Assembly (NCBI GenBank): GCA_019912885.1
Contig: JAIOHV010000229.1
Coordinates: 67,846 to 102,214 of the forward strand
Origin: a bacterium
GTDB lineage: Bacteria; Lernaellota; Lernaellaia; JACKCT01
Length of the DNA: 34,369 nt
Direction: 5' to 3'
Of the stretch, positions 1-7,591 are shown one piece after another. The position numbers were made by a program, and so were the translations under genes. Within the stretch, counting starts at the first letter, position 1. Every line of letters begins with the position of its first letter. The notes under the pieces are model-generated. The model saw only the letters and a program-made list of their open reading frames with translations. It made no database searches and was not told the DNA's origin.

Positions 1-216
1 TCGCGCGCCGGATAACGCCTCACCCATGTCATTCGTGAATGCCAGCTCGTCGGGCAGCGGCACGCCGGGCAGGTAGATTTCGTTCTCGTGCGTCGCAGCG
101 ACCGATTCCGGAAGGCCTTTATCGAACGCCCACACGCGCACCTCATGCCCCAGGCGCGACAGATACGCGCCAAGACAGGTTCCGAACGCGCCCGCGCCGA
201 CGATGCCGATACGCAC
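1..216 (-). CDS. gpsA: Glycerol-3-phosphate dehydrogenase [NAD(P)+], N-terminal part
   Basis: Partial gene; only the first 72 codons are in the window. The product would reduce dihydroxyacetone phosphate to sn-glycerol 3-phosphate for phospholipid synthesis in the cytoplasm. The N terminus reads VRIGIVGAGAFGTCLGAYLS, a Rossmann-fold GxGxxG dinucleotide-binding site, followed by the GpsA-like stretch with HENEIYLPGVPLP around residues 43-56. The start is GTG at 216, because the purine-rich GGGAGG lies just ahead of it and the Rossmann strand begins at once. It starts 10 bases after the stop of the upstream lipoprotein gene, and its ribosome binding site abuts that stop, so the two are probably co-transcribed. 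The family is clear from the N terminus; the C-terminal catalytic domain is outside the window. Confidence 0.88.
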   Translation of the reverse strand, partial: MRIGIVGAGAFGTCLGAYLSRLGHEVRVWAFDKGLPESVAATHENEIYLPGVPLPDELAFTNDMGEALSGAR

Positions 217-226
217 GTTGGCCTCC

Positions 227-2371
227 CTAGTCCGCGCTCGTGAGAAGGCCGTAGCGGCGCGCCATCCAGTAGGCGTGCAGATAGTCCGCGCCCGAATCGA
301 CGACGGACTCCACGCCGCGCGAAACGTGCAGCGGGCCGTCCTTCCACAGATGTGACGACGTGCCGAAGCGGAAATACGGTTGCGCGTACAATCCCTGGTG
401 CCGGCCGCCGTCGGCCCAGTCGAATTTCCAGAACAGCGACGGCAACGGCGACGCGCACCAGTCGGGATTGATGCGGAAGTCCATCGCAAACGCCTGGCGC
501 GGGTATGGCACCTCGCGCATGCCCCAAAGCGCTTCCTCGAAGATATCGCCGTACCCCGGCGGCGGATCGCCGAACGCATACGCCGCGATCGGGTAGAGCA
601 CGAAACGGACGCTGTGCGTGAAACGCAGGCCCGCCTCGAAGCCCTGGAGCATCGCCATCACGCGCGGCATGTCGCCGATCTCCTGCGCGATGCGAAACAG
701 CGACAGCACGCCCACGGTGTTCAGGTGCTGCCCGCTCCAGTCGGACACGCCCCACGCGTAGAACATGCCGTTGCCCGCGCGTAGCCACAGTTCGTACGCG
801 GGGTTGAATCCGGCGTGGTACGCGCCAAGGTACGCGTCGCCCGCGCCGGCGAGGTACGCGATGCCGTTCATGATAATCTCGTTGAATTCGCCATCGGCGA
901 TCTCCGGGTCGTTCGCGAGAAGCGACACGGCCCGGTCGCGGATGCCGTCGCGATAGGCGTCGTAGGCCGGATCGTCCGGCAGCGCGAGCAGCGCGGAGAG
1001 GAAGCCGTACGCGAGGCCGTCGGCCATGTCGTTGTTTTGCCCCGTGCGCCACTCAAGCCAATCCAGGTCGCCCGTGCCGGCGATCCACGCCGGGTCGCCG
1101 GGCGCGCCATCCTCGATCGGGCGCACCGTGCGAGCGAAGATCGCCGGGTTGTCGGTAATATCGACGCACACGAAAAGGCCTTCGAGCGCGCGGATCATGT
1201 TGTCGAGCGCGTCCATGTCGCCGGTCGTCTGATAGCGGAATCCCTGGCTCGCCAGATACGTGCCCGTCCAGAGCGTGGAGTCGTATTCGTCCACCCAGTC
1301 CGGCGGGTCTGAGCCGACGATGTGCCGCGCGATCATGCCCGCTTCCATGAGGAACTTTTCGGGCGCCTCGGCGTCGAACAGCGCGGCCTTCTCGCCAAGC
1401 GTGTATCCGTACGCGCGTGCGCGCAGCATCGTCTCGGTGAGGCTGATGTCATCGACAATCTTGTTCGCGACGCGCAGCTTCGTCGGATTTTCGCGATACC
1501 AGTCAAAGTCCGTGCGGAAGTGTGGGAAGAAATGAATGCCCGCTTCGAACTCGGGGCGGTCGCGGTAGTCGTCGTAGAACGGCAGCGCGTGATAGCCCGA
1601 CAAGAGCGGATAGATGAGGCCCTGTAGCCAGTCCGGCGGCGCGGGGTGTGAGGCATACCATTCGTCGTCGTAATCGAACACGGGTGTTGCGCCGGACTCG
1701 CCGGCGCGCGTGAGCGTTTCCGTCGCGGACACGAGCCCGGCGGGTGTGGATGCGTACGTTGCGGTCAGCGCGTTCGCCTTCGCGGGTGTGAACGCGCCGG
1801 TGACGACTTCCTTTTCTTTGTCGTCCTCCGTGCGCGAGAGCGTGTCGACCTGCGTGATGTAATCGTTGCGGCGAAGAGTCACTTCGGCGGTCGCGCCCTC
1901 GCCGTCGATCGTCGCGGCGCCTTCCCAGCCGGACCAGACCTCGTAGTCGTCCTCGTACAGGTCGAACGTCAGCGCCGTGTATCGCACGCTTCGCGCGAAG
2001 ACGACTTCGCCGTCTTTTTCGTAGAATTCGACTTGCCCTTCGTACGCGCCAAGCGTGTCGTCGGTGCCGGCGACGTCCCACACGCCGAGGACGGAATTGT
2101 CGATCTCCGTGTCGTCGTCGGTATCGTCGTCATCGTCCGCGTCGTCGTCGTCCGCGTCATCGTCGCCGGTGTCGTCATCCGCGTCGTCGTCGCCGGTGTC
2201 GTCATCCACGTCGTCGTCGTCAGCGTCGTCATCGAACGCGGTGTCGTCGTCCGACGGTGCGGTATTATCGTCATCGTCATCGTCGTCGTCGCCGCACGAG
2301 CACGAAGCGGCGGAAAGGCAAATCACGAGACACGCGAGAATCGCGAGCAGGTACGGCGTTCGATGGCGCAT
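227..2371 (-). CDS. Asp-rich exported lipoprotein of unknown function (paralog A)
   Basis: A 714-residue protein I cannot assign to a named family. Residues 1-23 look like a lipoprotein signal peptide (hydrophobic core, then LSAASC with Cys24); the -3 residue is Ala, so the lipobox is weak. Residues 28-88 are almost all Asp with interspersed Thr, Gly and Ala, probably a surface linker. Residues about 92-245 look beta-rich (start NSVLGVWDV). Residues about 250-714 are mainly helical with many Trp/Tyr and motifs such as WTGTYLAS, reminiscent of alpha/alpha-toroid proteins, but this is only an impression. The start ATG at 2371 has GAGGG upstream. It is a tandem duplicate of the gene at 2443-4572, with near-identical blocks through the beta domain and the helical part. 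The Asp run uses both GAC and GAT, so it is not a pure triplet expansion. Confidence 0.8.
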   Translation of the reverse strand: MRHRTPYLLAILACLVICLSAASCSCGDDDDDDDDNTAPSDDDTAFDDDADDDDVDDDTGDDDADDDTGDDDADDDDADDDDDTDDDTEIDNSVLGVWDVAGTDDTLGAYEGQVEFYEKDGEVVFARSVRYTALTFDLYEDDYEVWSGWEGAATIDGEGATAEVTLRRNDYITQVDTLSRTEDDKEKEVVTGAFTPAKANALTATYASTPAGLVSATETLTRAGESGATPVFDYDDEWYASHPAPPDWLQGLIYPLLSGYHALPFYDDYRDRPEFEAGIHFFPHFRTDFDWYRENPTKLRVANKIVDDISLTETMLRARAYGYTLGEKAALFDAEAPEKFLMEAGMIARHIVGSDPPDWVDEYDSTLWTGTYLASQGFRYQTTGDMDALDNMIRALEGLFVCVDITDNPAIFARTVRPIEDGAPGDPAWIAGTGDLDWLEWRTGQNNDMADGLAYGFLSALLALPDDPAYDAYRDGIRDRAVSLLANDPEIADGEFNEIIMNGIAYLAGAGDAYLGAYHAGFNPAYELWLRAGNGMFYAWGVSDWSGQHLNTVGVLSLFRIAQEIGDMPRVMAMLQGFEAGLRFTHSVRFVLYPIAAYAFGDPPPGYGDIFEEALWGMREVPYPRQAFAMDFRINPDWCASPLPSLFWKFDWADGGRHQGLYAQPYFRFGTSSHLWKDGPLHVSRGVESVVDSGADYLHAYWMARRYGLLTSAD

Positions 2372-2442
2372 GGAATGGTTCCCTCAAATGGCGCGGTTGC
2401 CCGCAAATCTGCCACCACGCGCGGCAAATGCAAAGCGGCGCG

Positions 2443-4572
2443 TCAGTCGCTCGCCGTCAACAATCCATATCGCCGCGCAAGCCAGTAGGCGTGCAGGTAA
2501 TCCGCGCTCGCGTCGATCCAGTTGCCCACGCCGCCGCCGCCCACTTCGAGCGGGTTGTTCGTCCACAGGCATGATGAGGAGTTCAGTTCAAAATACGGGC
2601 GCGCGTACAAGGCTTGATGCCGGCCGCCCTGCAGCCAATCGAACTTCCAGAAAAGGGCGGGCAGCGGCGAGGCGCACCAGCCCGGGTCGATGCGATAGTC
2701 CGTGTAGAACCATCCCTTGGGATATGGCACCTCACGCAAACCCCAGATCGCCTCTTCGAAGATTTTGTCGTAGCCGGGTCCGGGATCGCCGAAGGCGTAT
2801 GCGGCGATGGGGAACAACACGTATCGCGTCGCCGGTGTGTTGTGCATTCCGGCCTCCCAGCCGGCGCGGATGAGCGCTCGGCGCGGCGCGTCATCCATCG
2901 CGTCGGCGAGCAGTTGCAGGGTCAACATGCCGACCGTGTTGAGATGCTGGCCGCTCCAGTCGGAGATGCCCCACAGATAGAACATGCCGTTGCCGGCGCG
3001 CACCCAAAGCTCGTAGGCCGGGTTGAACAGGCTGTCGTAACGCTGCCGATACGTGTCGTCGCCCGTCGCGAGATACGCGATACCGCTCATGATGAGCTCG
3101 TTGAACGAGCCGTCCTTGAGCTCCGGATCGTTTTCGACAAGCGCCACCGAGCGCGCGGCAATGCCGTCACGCAGATCGTCGTACGCCGGATCGTCGGGCA
3201 AGGTGAGCAGCGCCATCAGGAATCCGTATTCGATCCCCTTGGCCATGTCGTTGTTCTGCCCGGTGCGCCACTCTAGTCCATCCAGATCGCCGGTGCCCGC
3301 GATCCAGGCCGGGTCGCCCGGAGTTCCGTCCTCGATCGGGCGCACGGTTCGCGCGAAGATCGCAGGGTCATCGGTGATGTCGACGCAGATGAATAGCGCT
3401 GACAGCGCGCGGATCATGTTGTCGAGCGCGTCGGCCTCCCCCGTCGTCTGATAACGAAACGCCTGGCTCGCCAGATACGTGCCCGTCCAGAGCGTGGAGT
3501 CGTATTCATCAAGCCAGTCGGGCGGATCGGAGCCGATCACGTATCGCGCGATCATGCCCGCTTCCATGAGATACTTGTCCGGCGTTTCGGCGTCCATCAT
3601 CGCGGCCTTCTCGCCGAGCGTGTGGCCGAAAGCGCGCGCGCGCAGCATCGTTTCGGTCAGGCTGATGTCGTCCACGATCTTGTTCGCGACGCGAAGTTTC
3701 ATCGGGTTTTCGCGATACCACTCGTAGTCCGTCCGAAAGTGCGGAAAAAAATGGATGCCCGCGTCAAACTCCGGGCGGTCGCGGTAATCGTCGTAAAACG
3801 GCAGCGCGTGATAGTTCGCGAGAAGATCGAAGAGAAGATCGTGCAGCCACGCAGGCGGCGCGGGATGCGAAGGATAAAACGTGTCGTCAAAATCGAAGAC
3901 GGGCGGCTGGCCGTTTTCGCCGGCGCGCGTCAGCGATTCCGTCGCGGACACGAGGCCCGCGGGCGTCGAGGCGTACGTTGCGGTCAGCGCGTTCGCCTTC
4001 GCGGGTGTAAACGCGCCGGTGACGACTTCCTTTTCCTTGTCGTCGTCCGTGCGCGCCAGGGTATCGACGTGCGTCACGAAGTCGTTGCGACGCAACACGA
4101 CCTCGGCCGTTGCGCCCTCGCCGGCAAGCTCCGCCGTGCCTTCCCAACCGGACCACACCTCGTAAGCACCCTCGTCGGCCACGAACGATTCCGCGGCGTA
4201 GTGGACGCTTCGCGCGAAAACGACCTCGCCGTCCTTTTTGTAGAACTCGACCTGCCCTGCGTACGCGCCAAGCGCGTCGTCCGTTCCGGTCACATCCCAC
4301 ACGCCGAGGACGGAATTATCGATCTCCGTGTCGTCGTCGGTATCGTCGTCATCGTCCGCGTCATCGTCGTCGCCGGTATCGTCATCGGACATATCGTCAT
4401 CCGCGTCGTCGTCGCCGGTGTCGTCGTCAGCATCGTCGTCGAAAGCCGTGTCGTCATCGGACGGCACCGCATCATCGTCATCGTCGTCGTCGCCGCACGA
4501 GCAAGAGGCTGCGCCGACGATCGACACAACGCACGCAAGCAAGGTGAACGCGAGACGCCATCGCAAACCCAT
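2443..4572 (-). CDS. Asp-rich exported lipoprotein of unknown function (paralog B)
   Basis: A 709-residue paralog of the downstream 714-residue protein, with the same layout: signal peptide ending at Cys24 (GAASC), Asp-rich linker at residues 28-83, beta-rich domain beginning NSVLGVWDV, and a long helical domain containing WTGTYLAS and TGQNNDMA motifs. The two differ most in the length of the Asp linker and in the last 150 residues. The start is ATG at 4572 with GGGAG seven bases upstream. The sequence upstream of both copies also shares a block around 'gcaaatgcaaagcgg' (near 2424 and 4622), so the duplication seems to have included the 5' region. The gap between the copies is 71 bases. Function unknown; lipid anchoring outside the cytoplasm is inferred from the signal. 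Confidence 0.8.
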   Translation of the reverse strand: MGLRWRLAFTLLACVVSIVGAASCSCGDDDDDDDAVPSDDDTAFDDDADDDTGDDDADDDMSDDDTGDDDDADDDDDTDDDTEIDNSVLGVWDVTGTDDALGAYAGQVEFYKKDGEVVFARSVHYAAESFVADEGAYEVWSGWEGTAELAGEGATAEVVLRRNDFVTHVDTLARTDDDKEKEVVTGAFTPAKANALTATYASTPAGLVSATESLTRAGENGQPPVFDFDDTFYPSHPAPPAWLHDLLFDLLANYHALPFYDDYRDRPEFDAGIHFFPHFRTDYEWYRENPMKLRVANKIVDDISLTETMLRARAFGHTLGEKAAMMDAETPDKYLMEAGMIARYVIGSDPPDWLDEYDSTLWTGTYLASQAFRYQTTGEADALDNMIRALSALFICVDITDDPAIFARTVRPIEDGTPGDPAWIAGTGDLDGLEWRTGQNNDMAKGIEYGFLMALLTLPDDPAYDDLRDGIAARSVALVENDPELKDGSFNELIMSGIAYLATGDDTYRQRYDSLFNPAYELWVRAGNGMFYLWGISDWSGQHLNTVGMLTLQLLADAMDDAPRRALIRAGWEAGMHNTPATRYVLFPIAAYAFGDPGPGYDKIFEEAIWGLREVPYPKGWFYTDYRIDPGWCASPLPALFWKFDWLQGGRHQALYARPYFELNSSSCLWTNNPLEVGGGGVGNWIDASADYLHAYWLARRYGLLTASD

Positions 4573-4650
4573 GACGGACTCCCGGCGAAATCTACGTTAG
4601 GCGGAATCTGCCACCGCGCCGGGCAAATGCAAAGCGGAGGAGGGCAAGTT

Positions 4651-4683
4651 GCGATGTCAGTACCGCGAGCGCCGGCGAGCGGT
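4651..4683 (+). repeat. GCGATGTCAG plus small CCGC/GCGG hairpin repeat
   Basis: The 10-mer GCGATGTCAG (4651-4660) is followed by a 23-base GC-rich segment whose ends ACCGC and GCGGT are inverted. The same 10-mer (one base changed) and a similar hairpin occur at 16952-16985, and related units lie at 12337-12443. It sits in the 168-base gap between paralog B and the DUF423 gene. This looks like a dispersed REP-type palindromic repeat. Confidence 0.5.
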
Positions 4684-4740
4684 CAACACCGCCCCACCAT
4701 GGCGACAAAACCTTCCGAAAAACGGCAAACGATACGCCGA

Positions 4741-5118
4741 TCAGCCCTTCAGCTTCCACGCACCGATCGCAAACGTGACCCAGCCCGCCAGAAACGCGAA
4801 GCCGCCGAACGGCGTGATGGCGCCAAGGATGCGCACGCCGGAAAGCGCGAGCGCGTAAAGCGACCCGGAGAAAAGCGCGATTCCGGCGAGGAAGCACCAC
4901 GCGGCGGTGGACATCCACACATTCGGCGCACGCAGCAAAAGCAGCCCCACAAGCCCAAGCGCAAGCGCGTGATACATGTGGTAGCGCGCGCCCGTCTCCC
5001 ACACCTCGATGAGATCGGGCGTCGTAACCTTGCGTAGCCCGTGCGCGCCGAATGCGCCGAGCGCGACGGCGAAAAAGCCCATGACGCCGGCGAGGATGAG
5101 GACGGTGCGGGCGGTCAT
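4741..5118 (-). CDS. DUF423 (YgdD-like) inner-membrane protein
   Basis: A 125-residue membrane protein with four predicted hydrophobic segments, about residues 6-24, 45-62, 68-88 and 96-117. It matches the DUF423 pattern: the N-terminal GALGAFGAHGL-like segment (here ALGAFGAHGLRK, residues 19-30), the middle ETGARYHMYHALAL segment (41-54) and a C-terminal PFGGFAFLAGW segment. Length is normal for the family. The molecular role of DUF423 proteins is unknown. The start is ATG at 5118; no clear Shine-Dalgarno is visible and a short-period repeat array lies directly upstream. It follows folD on the same strand after a 114-base gap filled by repeats, so co-transcription with folD is uncertain. Confidence 0.85.
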   Translation of the reverse strand: MTARTVLILAGVMGFFAVALGAFGAHGLRKVTTPDLIEVWETGARYHMYHALALGLVGLLLLRAPNVWMSTAAWCFLAGIALFSGSLYALALSGVRILGAITPFGGFAFLAGWVTFAIGAWKLKG

Positions 5119-5122
5119 CGCG

Positions 5123-5167
5123 ATTCGGAAAACCGAAAAGAGAAAAGAGCAAAGAGAGTCATCGCAA
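5123..5167 (+). repeat. 7-base purine-rich array ending in CATCGCAA
   Basis: Four imperfect 7-base units of the pattern nGAAAAn (for example CGAAAAG and AGAAAAG) run from about 5127 to 5158, then CATCGCAA follows at 5160-5167. The same arrangement of array then CATCGCRA is found at 12280-12318, 16906-16941 and 28850-28895, each with different unit sequences. It lies between the start of the DUF423 gene and the end of folD. Confidence 0.6.
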
Positions 5168-5196
5168 ACCTCCGCATTCGATTCGGCATGACCTTA

Positions 5197-5232
5197 CCTC
5201 ATTCCCCTCTGTGTCCTCTGCGTTCTCCGTGG
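5197..5232 (-). repeat. 9-base array abutting the folD stop codon
   Basis: On the minus strand, directly after the folD TAA, four 9-base units follow (CCACGGAGA, ACGCAGAGG, then two more diverged). The units are like those at 25151-25186 and 7547-7582. It is separated by 29 bases from the CATCGCAA that ends the 7-base array at 5123-5167, giving a composite element of about 110 bases. Confidence 0.6.
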
Positions 5233-6123
5233 TTAATTCTTGATCTTCGCCGCCAACTTCGCCGCGCGCAGGGTGTTGCGCATCAGCATGGCGATCGTCA
5301 TCGGGCCGACGCCGCCAGGCACCGGCGTGATCGCGCCCGCGACCTCCTTCACCGCGTCGAAATCCACGTCGCCCGCAAGCTTCGCCTTGCCGGAGGCCGC
5401 GACGCCGACGCGGTTGACGCCCACGTCGATCACGATCGCGCCGGGCTTCACCATGTCCGCTGTGATGGCTCTCGGCACGCCCGCCGCGACGATGAGGATA
5501 TCCGCGCGGCGCGTGTGCGAGGCGGTGTCGCGCGTGCGCGTGTGCGTCACGGTGACGGTGGCGTTCGCGCCGTTCGCCTTCTGCATCAGCATGATCGCCA
5601 CCGGCTTGCCGACGATATTGCTGCGCCCCACCACGACGACCTCCGCGCCCTCCGTCTTTCCGCCCGCGCGCAGGATCATCTCCTGGATGCCGGCGGGCGT
5701 GCACGGCGGGAAGATCGACTCACCGATGACGAGCCGCCCGACATTGACGGGGTGAAAGCCGTCCACGTCCTTGTTCGGATCGATCGCGTAGAGCACGCGC
5801 GTCTCGTCGATGTGTTTTGGAAGCGGAAGCTGCACGAGGATGCCGTGCGTCGCGGGGTCGTCATTGTATTTTTGCACGAGCGCGAGCAGCTCGTCCTCGG
5901 TGATCGTCGCCGGGCGCGTCTCCTGCACGGAGTGAAAGCCGAGTTCCTTCGCCGTCTTGTTCTTCGCGGCGACGTAGCTTTGCGAGCCGGGGTCCTCGCC
6001 GACAAGGATCGTGACGAGCCCCGGCGTGACGCCGTGCTCCTCGAACAACGAAGCGGTTTCGTCGCGGATTTCGGCAAGAATCTGCCCGCGGATTTCGGTT
6101 CCGCTGATGATCGTGGCGGTCAT
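5233..6123 (-). CDS. folD: Bifunctional methylenetetrahydrofolate dehydrogenase/methenyltetrahydrofolate cyclohydrolase
   Basis: 296 residues, the usual FolD length. FolD interconverts 5,10-methylene-, 5,10-methenyl- and 10-formyl-tetrahydrofolate using NADP, supplying one-carbon units for purines and formyl-Met. Visible signatures are GSQSYVAAKNKTAKE with the catalytic Tyr50/Lys54 pair, ILVQLPLP, the nucleotide-binding GRSNIVGKPV segment, DVGVNRV, and the C-terminal TPVPGGVGPMT. The start is ATG at 6123 with GAGGG four bases upstream. That GAGGG overlaps the stop codon of the HicA-like toxin gene, which ends seven bases before folD. hicB-hicA-folD are therefore probably one transcript, an unusual setting for a housekeeping enzyme. 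No terminator is seen after folD; a 9-base repeat array begins at its stop. Confidence 0.96.
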   Translation of the reverse strand: MTATIISGTEIRGQILAEIRDETASLFEEHGVTPGLVTILVGEDPGSQSYVAAKNKTAKELGFHSVQETRPATITEDELLALVQKYNDDPATHGILVQLPLPKHIDETRVLYAIDPNKDVDGFHPVNVGRLVIGESIFPPCTPAGIQEMILRAGGKTEGAEVVVVGRSNIVGKPVAIMLMQKANGANATVTVTHTRTRDTASHTRRADILIVAAGVPRAITADMVKPGAIVIDVGVNRVGVAASGKAKLAGDVDFDAVKEVAGAITPVPGGVGPMTIAMLMRNTLRAAKLAAKIKN

Positions 6124-6130
6124 GGGGCCC

Positions 6131-6361
6131 TCATTTACGCCTCACCATTTCGTCGTATTCCTCGTGCGTCAATTTGATCGTTCGGAGGATATCCATCGTG
6201 AGGCTTTTGGAAAACGTACCGGTATGGAACGGCAGCGACACGTTGCGACCGTCGGCATGCCGATAACGTGCGTGGCTCCCGACATGCCGGATTTTCTCAA
6301 AGCCGAGCCTGAAAAGAAGGCGCTCGAATTTCTTCGCCGTCAGAAGCGGCAAATGGCTCAT
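6131..6361 (-). CDS. hicA: HicA-family toxin (mRNA interferase-like)
   Basis: A 76-residue protein with the compact dsRBD-like HicA fold signature: MSHLPLLTAKKFERLLFRLG, then HVGSHARYRH (residues 26-35), in which the GSH histidine corresponds to the catalytic His of HicA ribonucleases, and a C-terminal helix. HicA toxins cleave mRNAs in the cytoplasm and are neutralised by HicB. The start ATG overlaps the stop of the upstream hicB-like gene by four bases (ATGA at 6358-6361), indicating translational coupling. Gene order is antitoxin first. folD starts seven bases downstream. Toxicity is inferred from family; the motif is intact. Confidence 0.85.
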   Translation of the reverse strand: MSHLPLLTAKKFERLLFRLGFEKIRHVGSHARYRHADGRNVSLPFHTGTFSKSLTMDILRTIKLTHEEYDEMVRRK

Positions 6362-6597
6362 CCGCGGACGATTTCTATCTCTTCAAATCCCACAAACTTC
6401 GAGGTCACTTCATTTTCGAATTTATCGAGGTCGTCAAGATAAAGCGCGACGACCTCACGCAGATTTTCGCGCAACTCCTCGAGCGTTCTCGCCTCGGTCA
6501 GCGCACCGGGAAGCGCGGGAATTTCCGCAACGAACTTGCCCGACTCGTCGTCGCGCCTAACGATCGCCACAAATTTTTGGTGCTGCGCCGTCGCCAT
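6358..6597 (-). CDS. hicB: HicB-like antitoxin, short form
   Basis: A 79-residue protein with the partial RNase-H fold of HicB/UPF0150: FVAIVRRDDESGKFVAEIPA, then LPGALTEARTLEELRENLRE (residues 28-47). The length covers only that fold. The C-terminal HTH or RHH DNA-binding domain found in longer HicB proteins is missing, so it may neutralise the toxin without acting as a classical repressor. The start ATG at 6597 has AGGAG six bases upstream. The stop overlaps the hicA start. It is the first gene of the hicB-hicA-folD unit and begins 43 bases after the end of pabC. Confidence 0.85.
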   Translation of the reverse strand: MATAQHQKFVAIVRRDDESGKFVAEIPALPGALTEARTLEELRENLREVVALYLDDLDKFENEVTSKFVGFEEIEIVRG

Positions 6598-6640
6598 GAT
6601 GCACTCCTGGGAGCGAGTATGCCCTCGAAATTCCTTCGCC

Positions 6641-7489
6641 TCAACCGTCGAATTTCCCGATTGCCGCGCGCAATCTTCGCGACACGTCCGGCGGCGCGTT
6701 TTTCGGCACGTTCGGGTCGATGAGATAGGCCACGTGGATCAGGCCGACGATGCTGTTCGTCAGGAACACCTCGTCCGCGGACGCGAGCGCCGCCTCGGGC
6801 ACGTCCTCCTCCACGTAAGGGATATCAAGCGAGGCCGCCGCGTCGCGAACGAGCGAGCGCGTCACGCCCGGCAGCAGCCCGCGCGAGTCCGGCGGCGTCG
6901 AAACGCGCTCATTGCGCACGACGAACACATTGCTCGACGCGCCCTCGACGACAAACCCGTCCGCGTCGACGAGGATCGTCTCGAACGCCCCGGCCTGACG
7001 CGCGCACTCCTTGGCGATGACGTAATCGATAAACGACACCGACTTCAGCGCCGCCGCCGGTGCGCCGTGGCGCGGGTTGATGCGCATCGTCACCGCGGGC
7101 ACGCCGGACTCGTACACCTCCGGCGGCGGCACGATAAGTTTGCGGCAGCGGATGACCCGCGTCGGCTCGGCGTCGCACGCGAACCCGGGCGCGCCGTCGT
7201 GCTCTCCGCGCGTCACCGTGAGACGCACGTACAGATCGCCGCCGCCGTTTTCGGCCACGGTGCGCATGATCGCGTCGCCCATTTCGCGCGGCGACTCGGG
7301 AACGCGGATCGCCAAACGCTCACACGCGGCGAAAAGTCGCCGCATGTGCCGATCCAGGGCGACAACGCGCCCGCCGCGGCTGCGCATCGTCTCGAACACA
7401 CCATCGCCATAGAGAAACCCGCGATCATCGACCGATACGCGCGCGTCGGCGAGCGGAACGAAGCGGCCGTTGAGATAGACGGTGTTCAA
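6641..7489 (-). CDS. pabC: Class IV PLP-dependent aminotransferase/lyase, probable aminodeoxychorismate lyase
   Basis: 282 residues from a TTG start at 7489, immediately before the VYLNGRFVPL strand that opens class IV aminotransferase folds. Reading further upstream would translate a 9-base repeat array, so that start is rejected; there is no in-frame ATG or GTG. Visible are DDRGFLYGDGVFETMR (residues 21-36), catalytic Lys149 in ALKSVSFIDYV, and the PLP-phosphate region EGASSNVFVV followed by LLPGVTR. This fold includes branched-chain aminotransferase, D-amino-acid aminotransferase and PabC. Position behind pabA and pabB favours 4-amino-4-deoxychorismate lyase, giving p-aminobenzoate plus pyruvate. 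A branched-chain aminotransferase role cannot be excluded, given the ilv genes nearby. The gap to pabB is about 100 bases and carries two repeat arrays. Confidence 0.82.
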   Translation of the reverse strand: MNTVYLNGRFVPLADARVSVDDRGFLYGDGVFETMRSRGGRVVALDRHMRRLFAACERLAIRVPESPREMGDAIMRTVAENGGGDLYVRLTVTRGEHDGAPGFACDAEPTRVIRCRKLIVPPPEVYESGVPAVTMRINPRHGAPAAALKSVSFIDYVIAKECARQAGAFETILVDADGFVVEGASSNVFVVRNERVSTPPDSRGLLPGVTRSLVRDAAASLDIPYVEEDVPEAALASADEVFLTNSIVGLIHVAYLIDPNVPKNAPPDVSRRLRAAIGKFDG

Positions 7490-7497
7490 CGACGGAC

Positions 7498-7532
7498 TTT
7501 CACCGCGAAGACGCGAAGGACGCAAAGGGAGG
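7498..7532 (+). repeat. 9-base CGCGAAGGA-type array at the pabC 5' end
   Basis: Three 9-base units (CACCGCGAA, GACGCGAAG, GACGCAAAG) read on the plus strand at 7501-7527. It lies directly upstream of the pabC start and faces the array at 7547-7582. A closely similar run occurs at 32219-32255. Confidence 0.6.
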
Positions 7533-7546
7533 AATGGAACAAATCT

Positions 7547-7582
7547 CCGTGTCCTCCGTGTCTTCCCTGTGATCCCTGTGTA
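7547..7582 (-). repeat. 9-base CACGGAGGA-type array after pabB
   Basis: Four exact 9-base steps on the minus strand (TACACAGGG, ATCACAGGG, AAGACACGG, AGGACACGG), starting nine bases after the pabB stop. Same class as 5197-5232 and 25151-25186. Confidence 0.65.
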
Positions 7583-7591
7583 CCGACGAAA

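Noticed and set aside
2087-2300. CRISPR-like or microsatellite array in the Asp-coding DNA
   Set aside because: The repeats are GAC/GAT codons in frame within lipoprotein genes, without spacers; the same holds for 4320-4500, 23620-23770, 26420-26560 and 27810-27910.
3622-5037. 471-codon open frame on the plus strand opposite paralog B and the DUF423 gene
   Set aside because: Arg/Val/His-rich translation without any family signature; it lies over two well-supported minus-strand genes in GC-rich DNA, where shadow frames are common.
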